A stretch of DNA of 8,520 nt from Rhodocyclaceae bacterium (GCA_013821865.1 PNJM01000101.1:1-8520), one strand, 5' to 3'; positions 1 to 6,137 are shown, counted from the stretch's first letter. Notes: a model not told the origin generated them from the sequence alone. Made by a program: numbers and translations.

Positions 1-121
1 CCAGCCCGGCGAAAAAGACGATGAACGAGCCGGCGATGGCCAGCACGGCGAGGAGGGCGAGGGCGAAGCCCGTCAGCCGGCGCTGGGCCGGCGAGAGCAG
101 CGGGGAGGCATCCGCGGACAT
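1..121 (-). CDS. N-terminal fragment of an unidentified membrane protein (runs off left edge)
   Basis: Read on the minus strand from the ATG at 121, the frame stays open for 40 codons to the window edge. It begins MSADASPLLSPAQRRLTGF and continues into a strongly hydrophobic run (about residues 17-40, rich in Leu, Ala, Ile, Phe, Val). A short polar leader with two arginines just before the hydrophobic run is typical of a first membrane helix with its N-terminus in the cytoplasm. No Shine-Dalgarno sequence is visible upstream of the ATG. The gene diverges from padR-1, so the 160-base gap must carry both promoters. The leader resembles, from memory, Verrucomicrobial AI-2E-family (PF01594) transporters, but 40 residues do not settle this. 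That the piece is a real gene rests on its hydrophobic profile, its start codon and the divergent arrangement. Confidence 0.6.
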   Translation of the reverse strand, partial: MSADASPLLSPAQRRLTGFALALLAVLAIAGSFIVFFAGL

Positions 122-225
122 GGAGGGAGGAAAGGCGCGGGAGCGGCGCGAGGCCAGAGCAAAGCCGCGGGGTGGAAATGTCCGCTCCGGTTTCAATCGC
201 GGCGGCGCAAGCGTCCCGACTCTCT

Positions 226-240
226 CCTTGACAATCTAGG
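226..240 (+). promoter_or_regulatory. Upstream (imperfect) PadR-type operator overlapping a -35-like hexamer
   Basis: CCTTGA-CAA-TCTAGG is a dyad with one perfect arm (TCTAGG) and one degenerate arm (CCTTGA against the ideal CCTAGA). The degeneracy creates a consensus -35 hexamer, TTGACA, at 228-233. No recognisable -10 lies at the usual 15-19 base spacing (that stretch is CT-rich), so a sigma-70 promoter is not established. Binding by PadR-1 is inferred from position and symmetry. Confidence 0.5.
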
Positions 241-256
241 GGAAGGCTGGCTCTCT

Positions 257-271
257 CCTAGAAAATCTAGG
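257..271 (+). promoter_or_regulatory. Downstream perfect dyad, probable PadR-1 operator
   Basis: CCTAGA-AAA-TCTAGG is a perfect inverted repeat with 6-base arms and a 3-base spacer, ending 10 bases before the padR-1 start codon. Its centre (264) lies 31 bases from the centre of the upstream dyad (233). The 3' arm runs into a weak purine-rich ribosome-binding stretch (AGGAAAGG, 269-276), so a bound protein could block both transcription and access to the start. PadR-family autoregulation through dyads in the own promoter is well known; the assignment here is inference. Confidence 0.55.
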
Positions 272-281
272 AAAGGCCGCC

Positions 282-614
282 ATGACCCAGAACAAAGCCG
301 ACCTCCTGCAGGGCACTCTCGACCTGCTGATCCTGAAATCGCTGCAGAACGAGCCGATGCACGGCTTCGGCATCTCGCTCCGGATTCAGCAAATGTCGAA
401 GGAGATGCTGACGGTGGAGCAGGGCTCGCTCTATCCGGCGCTCTACCGGCTCGAGGATCAGGGGTGGATCAAGTCGGAGTGGGGCGTCTCCGAGAACAAC
501 CGGAAGGCCAAGTTCTACACGCTCACCGCCTCGGGCCGGAAGCAGCTCACGGTCGAGGAGCAGAGCTGGGCGAAGCTCTCCACCGCGATCAATTTCGTGC
601 TGGGCAACGCGTGA
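282..614 (+). CDS. PadR-family winged-helix transcriptional regulator (PadR-1, ADOP-associated type)
   Basis: A 110-residue protein, the usual length of the short PadR proteins (TIGR03433-like) paired with ADOP permeases. It begins MTQNKADLLQGTLDLLILK, the characteristic first helix of the family, followed by PMHGFGISLRIQQMS (about 25-39), the presumed recognition segment VEQGSLYPALYRLEDQGW (45-62), and a wing and tail with NRKAKFYTLTASGRKQL (73-89). The C-terminus is too short for the larger dimerisation domain of full-length PadR, so dimerisation probably uses the last helix (about 90-110). It likely represses itself and the permease gene 113 bases downstream, through the dyads at 226-271. 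It is about 63% identical (69 of 110, ungapped, counted by eye) to PadR-2. The ATG at 282 is supported by alignment with PadR-2 from the first residue. Ligand unknown. Confidence 0.93.
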   Translation: MTQNKADLLQGTLDLLILKSLQNEPMHGFGISLRIQQMSKEMLTVEQGSLYPALYRLEDQGWIKSEWGVSENNRKAKFYTLTASGRKQLTVEEQSWAKLSTAINFVLGNA

Positions 615-682
615 GACCGGGACCGCCGATCCAATTCAACAGGAGGCTGCCGAGAGCGCAGAGACAACCAATCCCCGGGTGA

Positions 683-699
683 GCGGAGTTCTCCTCCGC
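683..699 (+). other. Small hairpin in the padR-1/ADOP-1 spacer
   Basis: GCGGAG-TTCTC-CTCCGC forms a 6-base-pair stem with a 5-base loop in the 113-base spacer between padR-1 and ADOP-1, about 29 bases before the permease start. No T-run follows, so it is not a terminator. It could modulate read-through or permease translation, or be chance in GC-rich DNA. Nothing else recognisable lies in 615-727. Confidence 0.25.
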
Positions 700-727
700 G
701 ATCTCCCGAGCCAAACATCACCTGACT

Positions 728-3325
728 GTGCAACTCTGGCGCCAGTTCCGCTCGCTGTTCAGCAAAGGAAAGCGGGAGGCCGAGATGGCCGAGGAGATGC
801 GGCTGCATCTGGAGCTGCAGGCGGAGCGGAACCGCGCGGCCGGAATGGATGCCGCCGAGGCGAGCTACGCGGCGCAGCGGCAGTTCGGCAACGTGGCGAG
901 CATCCAGGAGCAGGCGAGGGAGGTGAGAAACTGGGTGTGGCTCGAACAACTGGGCAAGGATCTGCTGCTGGCGGGCCGGACCTTGCGGCGGAGTCCCGGA
1001 TTCACCGCCGCTGCCGTTTTGATCCTGGCCCTGGGCATCGGGGGCAATGTCATCGTCTTCAGTTTCGTCAACGGGCTGTTCCTGAAGCCGCTGCCGTTCC
1101 CGCACCCGGAGCAGCTCGTGGATCTCGACGAGACCGCGCCGAAGTGGAACCTGCGCTATGCGGGCATCAACTACGCGGATTTCGAGGCGTGGCGGGAGCA
1201 CAACCAGACCTTTGCCGGCATGGCGACGTGGCGGGGCGGGGAGTTCAGCCTGATGGCCGGGCAACAAAGCGCGCGGGTGCCGGGTCAGCGGGTCACACAT
1301 GATCTGGCGGCGGTGTTCGGTCTCCAGCCGGTGCTCGGCCGGATGTTTGGGTCGGAGGAGGAGTTCCGGGGCGGAGCCAAGGTCGCCCTGATCGGCCATC
1401 ACATCTGGCAGGAATGGTTCGCCGGCGATCCCGCGGTTCTCGGCCGGAGCATAACGATCGACGCTGAGGCCCATGAAATCATCGGCGTGCTGCCACCGAC
1501 CGCCGTGTTGCCGTCGCGCGCGGCGCTCTGGATCCCGTTTGCGGCCAAGCCGCCCCACTATGGCGGCATGGCCGTCGGCCGGCTGAAACCCGGAGTCACC
1601 CTTGCGCAGGCCTCCGCCGATCTGCTGCGCATCCACCGGGCCCGGATCCCCGAGGCGAAGGACAATGAAGTCACCGCACCGGTCGTGCAACCGCTGCTGG
1701 ATCGTCATCTCGGTGGCGGCGGTATCATCGCGGCCATTCTGCTGTCTGCGGTGGGCGTGCTGCTGCTCATCGCCTGTGCCAATGTCGCCGGACTCATGCT
1801 GGCGCGCACGCTGGGCCGGGTGCCCGAGCTGGGCTTGCGGGCGGCGCTGGGCGCGTCCCGCCTCCAATTGGTGCGACAACTCCTGGCCGAGAGCCTGCTT
1901 CTCGCCCTGTTCGGGGGCGCGGCGGGCGCCCTGCTGGGCCGCTGGCTGCTGGACGGCGTCAAGAGCCTCCTCGCGGATCTGCCGGCCTGGATCCAACTCG
2001 GGATCGACGGTCGCTTCGTGGTCTTCCTGCTGGGTCTGACGGCGCTGTGCGCGGCCGTCGCCGGGTTGATCCCCGCGCGATTCATCCTGCGGCGGCTCGA
2101 TCTGGGCGCGGTGCTGGGCCCGGGCGCGCACCAGATCACGGCATCCGGCCAGCGGCTCTTTTCCCTGCGCGCCCTGGTGGTCGCGGAGATCGCCCTCGCC
2201 CTGATGCTGCTGCTTCTCGCGGGTTTTCTCGGCCGGGCCTTCCTCCGGGTGCAGGAAATCGATCCCGGTTTCCGGCCGGACCATGTGCTGACCTACGGGC
2301 TCCAACTTCCCGAGGCGAAATACCAGGGCAACGCGTCGCGCCTCGCCTTCTTCGAAGAGCATCTGACGCGCCTGCGGGCGTTGCCGGACGTCGAGTCGGC
2401 AAGCGCCTCGACCGTGCTGCCGTTTTCCGGCCAGCACATCGGCAATTTCTTCGAGCCGGAAGGCGGTCTGCCCGGCGGGCCGGAGGCCAAGTCCCCCGTG
2501 GTGCTGACCCGCACGTGCTTTCCGGGCTATTTCGCCACCCTGGGCATTGCTCTGGCAGCCGGGCGACCCTTCGACGACAAGAACTGGCGTCAGACCATCA
2601 TCCTCAATGAAGCGCTCGCGCGGCTCTACTGGCCGGGTGAAAGCGCCGTGGGCAAGCGCATGCGCTCCAAGGGAAGCAAAAATCCCTGGCTCGAGGTGAT
2701 CGGCGTCACGCGGGACGTGCGCCATTACGGTCTCGAGGGCGAGGTCCGCCCCGGTGTCTATCTGCCGTTTCAGGCCATGCCGCAGTCGAGTCTTGGCATC
2801 GTGGTGCGCACGAAGGGCGACCCCGCCGCGCTGGGGCCGGCCGTGCGCACCTTGCTGCAGGAGCAGGATGCCACGATGCCGGTGGCCGGCCTCGCCACCA
2901 TGGAGGAAAGGATCAGGCAGTCGCTCTCATTGCGGCGGACGTATTCGGGCATGATCATGACCTTCGCCCTGATCGCCGTGGCGATGGCCGTGGCCGGGCT
3001 CCATGGCGTCGTCGGCTACGTGGTCGGACAGCGCACGCGCGAGTTCGGCATTCGCCAGGCGCTGGGAGCGCAGGCCGGAGACTTGCGCCGGCTCATCGTG
3101 CGCGAAGGGCTGGCTCTCGCCGGCGCCGGGATCGGACTGGGGCTGGCCGGAGGCATGCTCGCGGCGACGGCGCTGCGGACGATTCTCGTGGGGGTCACCC
3201 CGTTTGATCCGTTCGTGGTGCCGGGAGTCACGACCCTGCTGGTCCTGATTGTCATCATCGCCAGCTACATTCCGGCCCGCCGGGCGACGCGATTCAACCT
3301 GGTGGAGGTTTTGCGGGCGGAGTGA
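728..3325 (+). CDS. ADOP-family ABC transporter permease (ADOP-1)
   Basis: An 865-residue inner-membrane protein of the duplicated orphan permease family: two MacB/FtsX-type permease halves in one chain. In order: a soluble charged prefix (about 1-75, with AEEMRLHLELQAERN and YAAQRQFGN); first helix (about 94-119, SPGFTAAAVLILALGIGGN); a MacB-type periplasmic domain (about 120-325); an FtsX core (about 332-450, with the family motif ACANVAGLMLAR at 349-360 and ELGLRAALGASR); second-half helix (about 481-501); second periplasmic domain (about 505-735, with LPFSG and YWPGESAVGKR); and a final FtsX core (about 740-850) ending PARRATRFNLVEVLRAE. That gives about eight membrane helices. The start is a GTG with no Shine-Dalgarno sequence. 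It is favoured because residue 20 then aligns exactly with residue 20 of ADOP-2. No ATPase is encoded nearby. Transport by borrowing a distant MacB-like ATPase is inference; substrate unknown. Confidence 0.93.
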   Translation: MQLWRQFRSLFSKGKREAEMAEEMRLHLELQAERNRAAGMDAAEASYAAQRQFGNVASIQEQAREVRNWVWLEQLGKDLLLAGRTLRRSPGFTAAAVLILALGIGGNVIVFSFVNGLFLKPLPFPHPEQLVDLDETAPKWNLRYAGINYADFEAWREHNQTFAGMATWRGGEFSLMAGQQSARVPGQRVTHDLAAVFGLQPVLGRMFGSEEEFRGGAKVALIGHHIWQEWFAGDPAVLGRSITIDAEAHEIIGVLPPTAVLPSRAALWIPFAAKPPHYGGMAVGRLKPGVTLAQASADLLRIHRARIPEAKDNEVTAPVVQPLLDRHLGGGGIIAAILLSAVGVLLLIACANVAGLMLARTLGRVPELGLRAALGASRLQLVRQLLAESLLLALFGGAAGALLGRWLLDGVKSLLADLPAWIQLGIDGRFVVFLLGLTALCAAVAGLIPARFILRRLDLGAVLGPGAHQITASGQRLFSLRALVVAEIALALMLLLLAGFLGRAFLRVQEIDPGFRPDHVLTYGLQLPEAKYQGNASRLAFFEEHLTRLRALPDVESASASTVLPFSGQHIGNFFEPEGGLPGGPEAKSPVVLTRTCFPGYFATLGIALAAGRPFDDKNWRQTIILNEALARLYWPGESAVGKRMRSKGSKNPWLEVIGVTRDVRHYGLEGEVRPGVYLPFQAMPQSSLGIVVRTKGDPAALGPAVRTLLQEQDATMPVAGLATMEERIRQSLSLRRTYSGMIMTFALIAVAMAVAGLHGVVGYVVGQRTREFGIRQALGAQAGDLRRLIVREGLALAGAGIGLGLAGGMLAATALRTILVGVTPFDPFVVPGVTTLLVLIVIIASYIPARRATRFNLVEVLRAE
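779..907 (+). repeat. 43-codon block nearly identical to 3515-3643 (ADOP-1 copy)
   Basis: Codons 18-60 of ADOP-1 and ADOP-2 align without gaps and differ at only 6 of 129 bases (4 silent, 2 replacing: Ser/Arg at residue 47 and Ile/Met at residue 59). Codons 1-17 just before are clearly different in DNA, and similarity drops sharply after the block, apart from a short island at GTGTGGCTCGAACA. This is far more conserved than the following membrane segment (about 52% protein identity over the next ~63 aligned residues). Confidence 0.85.
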
Positions 3326-3355
3326 CCATGAAGCGGTATCACCCCAGTGACCATT

Positions 3356-3380
3356 TGGCGGCGGCAGGGCCCCGCCGCCA
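3356..3380 (+). other. Strong GC-rich hairpin in the ADOP-1/ADOP-2 spacer
   Basis: TGGCGGCGG, a 7-base loop (CAGGGCC), then CCGCCGCCA: a perfect 9-base-pair stem starting 30 bases after the ADOP-1 stop. No T-run follows. It may protect the upstream message from 3' decay, pause RNA polymerase, or be one arm of a dispersed intergenic repeat. A 9-base direct repeat, AGTGACCAT, lies just upstream (3321-3329, covering the ADOP-1 stop, and 3346-3354). Confidence 0.55.
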
Positions 3381-3393
3381 GTATCCACACCCC

Positions 3394-3433
3394 AGCAGAC
3401 CAAGGGAGGGCACCCTCTGGTTTGCTTTCTTCT
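3394..3433 (+). terminator. Terminator-like hairpin between ADOP-1 and ADOP-2
   Basis: Bases 3394-3406 (AGCAGACCAAGGG) pair with 3413-3426 (CCCTCTGGTTTGCT) across a 6-base loop, forming a 13-pair stem with one G-U wobble and one bulged base. A pyrimidine tail, TTCTTCT (3427-3433), follows on the plus strand. The tail is interrupted by C residues and the base of the stem is AT-rich, so it is weaker than a textbook intrinsic terminator. If active it would separate ADOP-2 from the padR-1/ADOP-1 transcript. The reverse strand has no T-run, so it would act only in the plus direction. Confidence 0.4.
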
Positions 3434-3463
3434 GAAGCGGTCCGCGATTTCGCCCCATTTCCC

Positions 3464-6037
3464 ATGAATAACCTCCGGAAATTTCGCATGCTCTTTCGCA
3501 AAGACAAACTCGACGCCGAGATGGCCGAGGAAATGCGGCTGCATCTGGAGCTGCAGGCGGAGCGGAACCGCGCGGCGGGAATGGATGCCGCGGAGGCGCG
3601 CTATGCGGCGCAGCGGCAGTTCGGCAACGTGGCGAGCATGCAGGAACGCTGCCGCGAACAGCGCGCGGGTCGGCTCGGCGTGTGGCTCGAACAGTTGGGG
3701 CGCGATCTCCGGCAAGGGGTGCGACAATTGGCCAGCACTCCGGGCACGACCGTGCTGGCCGTGCTGTCGCTCGCCGTGGGGATCGGGATCAACGCCACGA
3801 TCTTCAGCGTGATGGATGGGGCGTTTTTGCGCCCGCTCCCGATCCACGATCCGGAAACGATCGTCAAATTCGAACGCCCCCGGTTCACTTTTCAGGAACT
3901 CCAGCAGTTGCAGGCAGAGATGAACTCGGTGGGCGGGCTCGCCGGCTCGTGGCGGATCAACCGGCTGTTGCAGGGACAAGATCGCACGGAACTCGTGCCG
4001 GCGCGGGTGGTGACGAGCAATTACTTCGAGGTGCTGGGCGTCGCCCCGGCGGCGGGGCGGCTCTTCGGCTCGCGCAGTGCCGACCTTGCGGAGCCGATTG
4101 TCGTGATCAGCCATGCTCTGTGGCAACGCCGGTTTGGCGGCGATCCGGGCGTCGTGGGCGAGACCATCGTCCTGAACGAACGCCCGGCGACGGTCGTGGG
4201 CGTGGCGGCGAAAGGGTTCGTCGGAGAAGACCGGCTTCCGACAACGGAGGTTTGGTTCCCGGCGCAGACCTCCGGGGGCGGAGCGACGACGCGGCGGGAT
4301 TTCTCGGTGTTCGGGCGCATGGCACCGGGTGTCTCGGCGGCCCAGGTGCGCGCCGAGGCGGGCACCATCTTTACCCGGCCAGAGTGGGGGGCAGTGGGGG
4401 CAAACCGGTTCGGCGAGCGCGTGCGCGTCGTGACGGAGCGGGAGTCGCGGATGGATCACGGTGGCCGGCTGACCTACATCACGGGACCGGTGGTCGGATT
4501 GGTGCTGGTCGTCGCCTGCGCGAATGTGTCGTGCCTGCTGCTCGGCCGCTACGAGGAGCGGCGGCGCGAGATTGCGGTGCGGCTGGCCCTGGGCGCGAGT
4601 CGTGGACGCGTGATGCGCTACCTGCTGATCGAGGCTGCGCTGCTGGCGGCGCTCGGTGCCGCGCTGGGGCTCGTGCTGGCCTGGTGGAGCCTGCGGATTT
4701 TGCCGGGGATTCTGCCGGTGACGCTGGCCATGTTCACGCCCGACGTGCAGGTGGATCTGCGCGTGCTGGGCCTGACGCTCAGCCTCGCGGTGGCGGCGAC
4801 GCTGGCGTTCGGCGTGATGCCGGCGTGGCGCGCGTCGCAGCTGGACGTCTCGGCGATGTTGAAATCCGATGTCGGGCACCTGGGTCGCACGCCGAGCCGG
4901 AATGTGCTCGTGATCGCCCAGGTGGCGATCGCGATGACGTTCCTGGCGGTGGCGGCGTTGTTCGTGCGGGGCTTCTTGACCGGTGCGGCGCGCGACCTCG
5001 GTCTTGGAGAGCGCAACCTGCTGCTCGCCTACGCCGTGCCGGAAGGCGCGACGCGGCGGGATTTCGACACTCTGCTCGATGAGCTGCGCGGCGCCGTGGC
5101 GGGCTTGCCCGGCGCGCAGGCGACGACGGTCGCCAATAGCGTGATCGGCAGCCGGCGCACGCTGTCGGTCCGTCTGCCTGGAGCGGACAAAGCGGAGCTC
5201 GTCGCCTGCAATCAGGTCGACCACGGCTTCTTCCGCGTGGTCGGGGTGCCATTGACTCAGGGCCGCGACTTCACCGCGCAGGACAACCGGGCGGGCGGGC
5301 GCGTGGTGATCGTGAGCGCGGCGATGGCGCGGCGGTTCTGGCCGGGAGAGAGTCCGGTGGGCCAAACCGTGTTCATCGGCCGCGATGAGCTGTTGCCGCG
5401 CGAGGTGGTGGGGGTCGTCGGCGATGTCAGCGACCTCACGGAACGCGATCCGGCGACGCTGCCGTTTTTCTACCTGCCGCTGCGGCAGGAACGCACCGGC
5501 GATTGGCTGGTGATCGTGCGCACGCAGGGCGATCCCGGCGCGTTGGCGGCGCCGCTGCGCGACCGGTTGCGCCGGATGGAGACGCCGACGGCGACGTTCA
5601 TGATCGAGACGCTGAACGGGCAGCTGCGGACGGCGTTGATGCCGCAGTGGATCGGGGCGTGGTTCGGCGGCGTGTTGGGAGGCTTGGCGTTTCTGCTCGC
5701 GGTGAGCGGGCTCTACGGCGTGGTCGCTTACGCGGTGGCGCGGCGCACGCGAGAGTTGGGCATACGCATCGCGCTGGGGGCGGAACCGCGCAGCGCGACG
5801 CGGCTCGTGCTGCGCCAGGGGTTGATGCTCGCGGGCATTGGCGTTGCGTGCGGGTTGCTGCTTGCGGTTGCGGTCGGCGCGGCGCTGCGGAGCACGCTTT
5901 ACGGCATCAGCCCGGCCGATCCGTGGGCGCTGGCGGGCGCGGGGCTCGCGGTGCTGACCGTGGCGGCGTTGGCGAGCTGGCTGCCGGCCCGGCGGGCGGC
6001 GAAGGTGGACCCGATGGTGGCGTTGCGGGCGGAGTAA
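3464..6037 (+). CDS. ADOP-family ABC transporter permease (ADOP-2)
   Basis: An 857-residue duplicated FtsX/MacB-type inner-membrane permease. The frame is open from an earlier ATG at 3347, but the extra 39 residues are proline- and glycine-rich, lie over the two spacer hairpins and have no counterpart in ADOP-1. The ATG at 3464 (MNNLRKFRMLF) aligns with the ADOP-1 start and is preferred. Order: soluble prefix (1-80); first helix (about 94-118); periplasmic domain (about 120-335, with VTSNYFEVLGVAPAAGR); FtsX core (about 338-455, with ACANVSCLLLGR and IAVRLALGASR); helix at about 482-500; second periplasmic domain (about 505-725, with FWPGESPVGQ); last FtsX core (about 732-842) ending PARRAAKVDPMVALRAE. 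No Shine-Dalgarno sequence precedes the start. It has no dedicated PadR gene directly upstream. It may be read with module 1 or from its own promoter. Its alanine codons are almost all GCG towards the 3' end, unlike ADOP-1. Confidence 0.93.
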   Translation: MNNLRKFRMLFRKDKLDAEMAEEMRLHLELQAERNRAAGMDAAEARYAAQRQFGNVASMQERCREQRAGRLGVWLEQLGRDLRQGVRQLASTPGTTVLAVLSLAVGIGINATIFSVMDGAFLRPLPIHDPETIVKFERPRFTFQELQQLQAEMNSVGGLAGSWRINRLLQGQDRTELVPARVVTSNYFEVLGVAPAAGRLFGSRSADLAEPIVVISHALWQRRFGGDPGVVGETIVLNERPATVVGVAAKGFVGEDRLPTTEVWFPAQTSGGGATTRRDFSVFGRMAPGVSAAQVRAEAGTIFTRPEWGAVGANRFGERVRVVTERESRMDHGGRLTYITGPVVGLVLVVACANVSCLLLGRYEERRREIAVRLALGASRGRVMRYLLIEAALLAALGAALGLVLAWWSLRILPGILPVTLAMFTPDVQVDLRVLGLTLSLAVAATLAFGVMPAWRASQLDVSAMLKSDVGHLGRTPSRNVLVIAQVAIAMTFLAVAALFVRGFLTGAARDLGLGERNLLLAYAVPEGATRRDFDTLLDELRGAVAGLPGAQATTVANSVIGSRRTLSVRLPGADKAELVACNQVDHGFFRVVGVPLTQGRDFTAQDNRAGGRVVIVSAAMARRFWPGESPVGQTVFIGRDELLPREVVGVVGDVSDLTERDPATLPFFYLPLRQERTGDWLVIVRTQGDPGALAAPLRDRLRRMETPTATFMIETLNGQLRTALMPQWIGAWFGGVLGGLAFLLAVSGLYGVVAYAVARRTRELGIRIALGAEPRSATRLVLRQGLMLAGIGVACGLLLAVAVGAALRSTLYGISPADPWALAGAGLAVLTVAALASWLPARRAAKVDPMVALRAE
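3515..3643 (+). repeat. 43-codon block nearly identical to 779-907 (ADOP-2 copy)
   Basis: Second copy of the shared N-terminal coding block, at the same distance from the start codon as in ADOP-1 (codons 18-60). It encodes the charged helix AEEMRLHLELQAERNRAAGM and the YAAQRQFGNVAS motif. ADOP-3 has the same motif order (AEEIRTHVALATEANRAAGM), but its DNA is clearly diverged apart from an 18-base core, AACCGCGCGGCGGGAATG, shared with the ADOP-2 copy. Confidence 0.85.
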
Positions 6038-6079
6038 ATCCGCCGGAAAGACGTCGGGGAGGGCCTCGTTCGGTTTTCC

Positions 6080-6094
6080 TATTGACGTTCTGAA
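6080..6094 (+). promoter_or_regulatory. Upstream (imperfect) PadR-type operator with -35-like hexamer, before padR-2
   Basis: TATTGA-CGT-TCTGAA has one good arm (TCTGAA) and one degenerate arm (TATTGA against the ideal TTCAGA). As before padR-1, the degenerate arm carries a -35-like TTGAC (TTGACG, 6082-6087). No convincing -10 is found 15-19 bases on. The position relative to the second dyad mirrors module 1 (centres 34 bases apart here, 31 there). The preceding 6038-6079 holds nothing recognisable. Confidence 0.5.
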
Positions 6095-6113
6095 GGAGCG
6101 GGCGCATTTCTCA

Positions 6114-6128
6114 TTCAGAACTTCTGAA
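6114..6128 (+). promoter_or_regulatory. Downstream perfect dyad, probable PadR-2 operator
   Basis: TTCAGAACTTCTGAA is a perfect inverted repeat: 7-base arms around a single C, or 6-base arms and a 3-base spacer when compared with module 1. It ends 9 bases before the padR-2 ATG and overlaps the ribosome-binding site, so a bound repressor would sit over the 5' end of the gene. Recognition by PadR-2 is inferred from location and from the parallel with 257-271. Confidence 0.58.
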
Positions 6129-6132
6129 GGAG
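6127..6132 (+). promoter_or_regulatory. Ribosome-binding site of padR-2, overlapping the operator
   Basis: AAGGAG lies 5 bases before the ATG at 6138, a near-ideal Shine-Dalgarno sequence and the only strong one in the window. Its first two bases are the last two of the dyad at 6114-6128. It fixes the padR-2 start. Confidence 0.7.
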
Positions 6133-6137
6133 ACGCG

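Larger units (their letters stand above)
220..271 (+). repeat. Imperfect 21-base tandem direct repeat upstream of padR-1
   Basis: Bases 220-240 and 251-271 match at 19 of 21 positions (both begin CTCTCTCCT and end ATCTAGG). The period is 31 bases, close to three helical turns. Each unit contains one of the two dyads annotated separately. The arrangement suggests two regulator dimers binding on the same face of the DNA. The rest of the 122-281 gap (122-219) shows nothing I can name. Confidence 0.7.

Noticed and set aside
21..239. Plus-strand 72-codon frame over the left edge and divergent gap
   Set aside because: Arg/Ala/Gly-rich low-complexity translation, overlaps the minus-strand membrane-protein start and the upstream dyad; no family features.
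228..264. Complete sigma-70 promoter with TTGACA and TAGAAA as -10
   Set aside because: The spacing between TTGACA (228-233) and TAGAAA (259-264) is 25 bases, too long for a standard sigma-70 promoter, and nothing better lies at 15-19 bases.
515..2725. Long minus-strand open frame (736 codons) opposite padR-1 and ADOP-1
   Set aside because: Same signature of an antisense shadow: low-complexity Arg/Gln/Pro/His composition, no domain, overlaps two well-supported genes.
3347..3463. N-terminal extension of ADOP-2 from the ATG at 3347
   Set aside because: The 39 extra residues fall on two spacer hairpins, are absent from ADOP-1, and the start at 3464 puts the conserved prefix at the same residue numbers in both proteins.
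6038..6079. Possible terminator after ADOP-2 (GAGGGCCTC followed by GTTCGGTTTT)
   Set aside because: The inverted repeat is only 4 bases per arm and the T-rich stretch is displaced; too weak to call.
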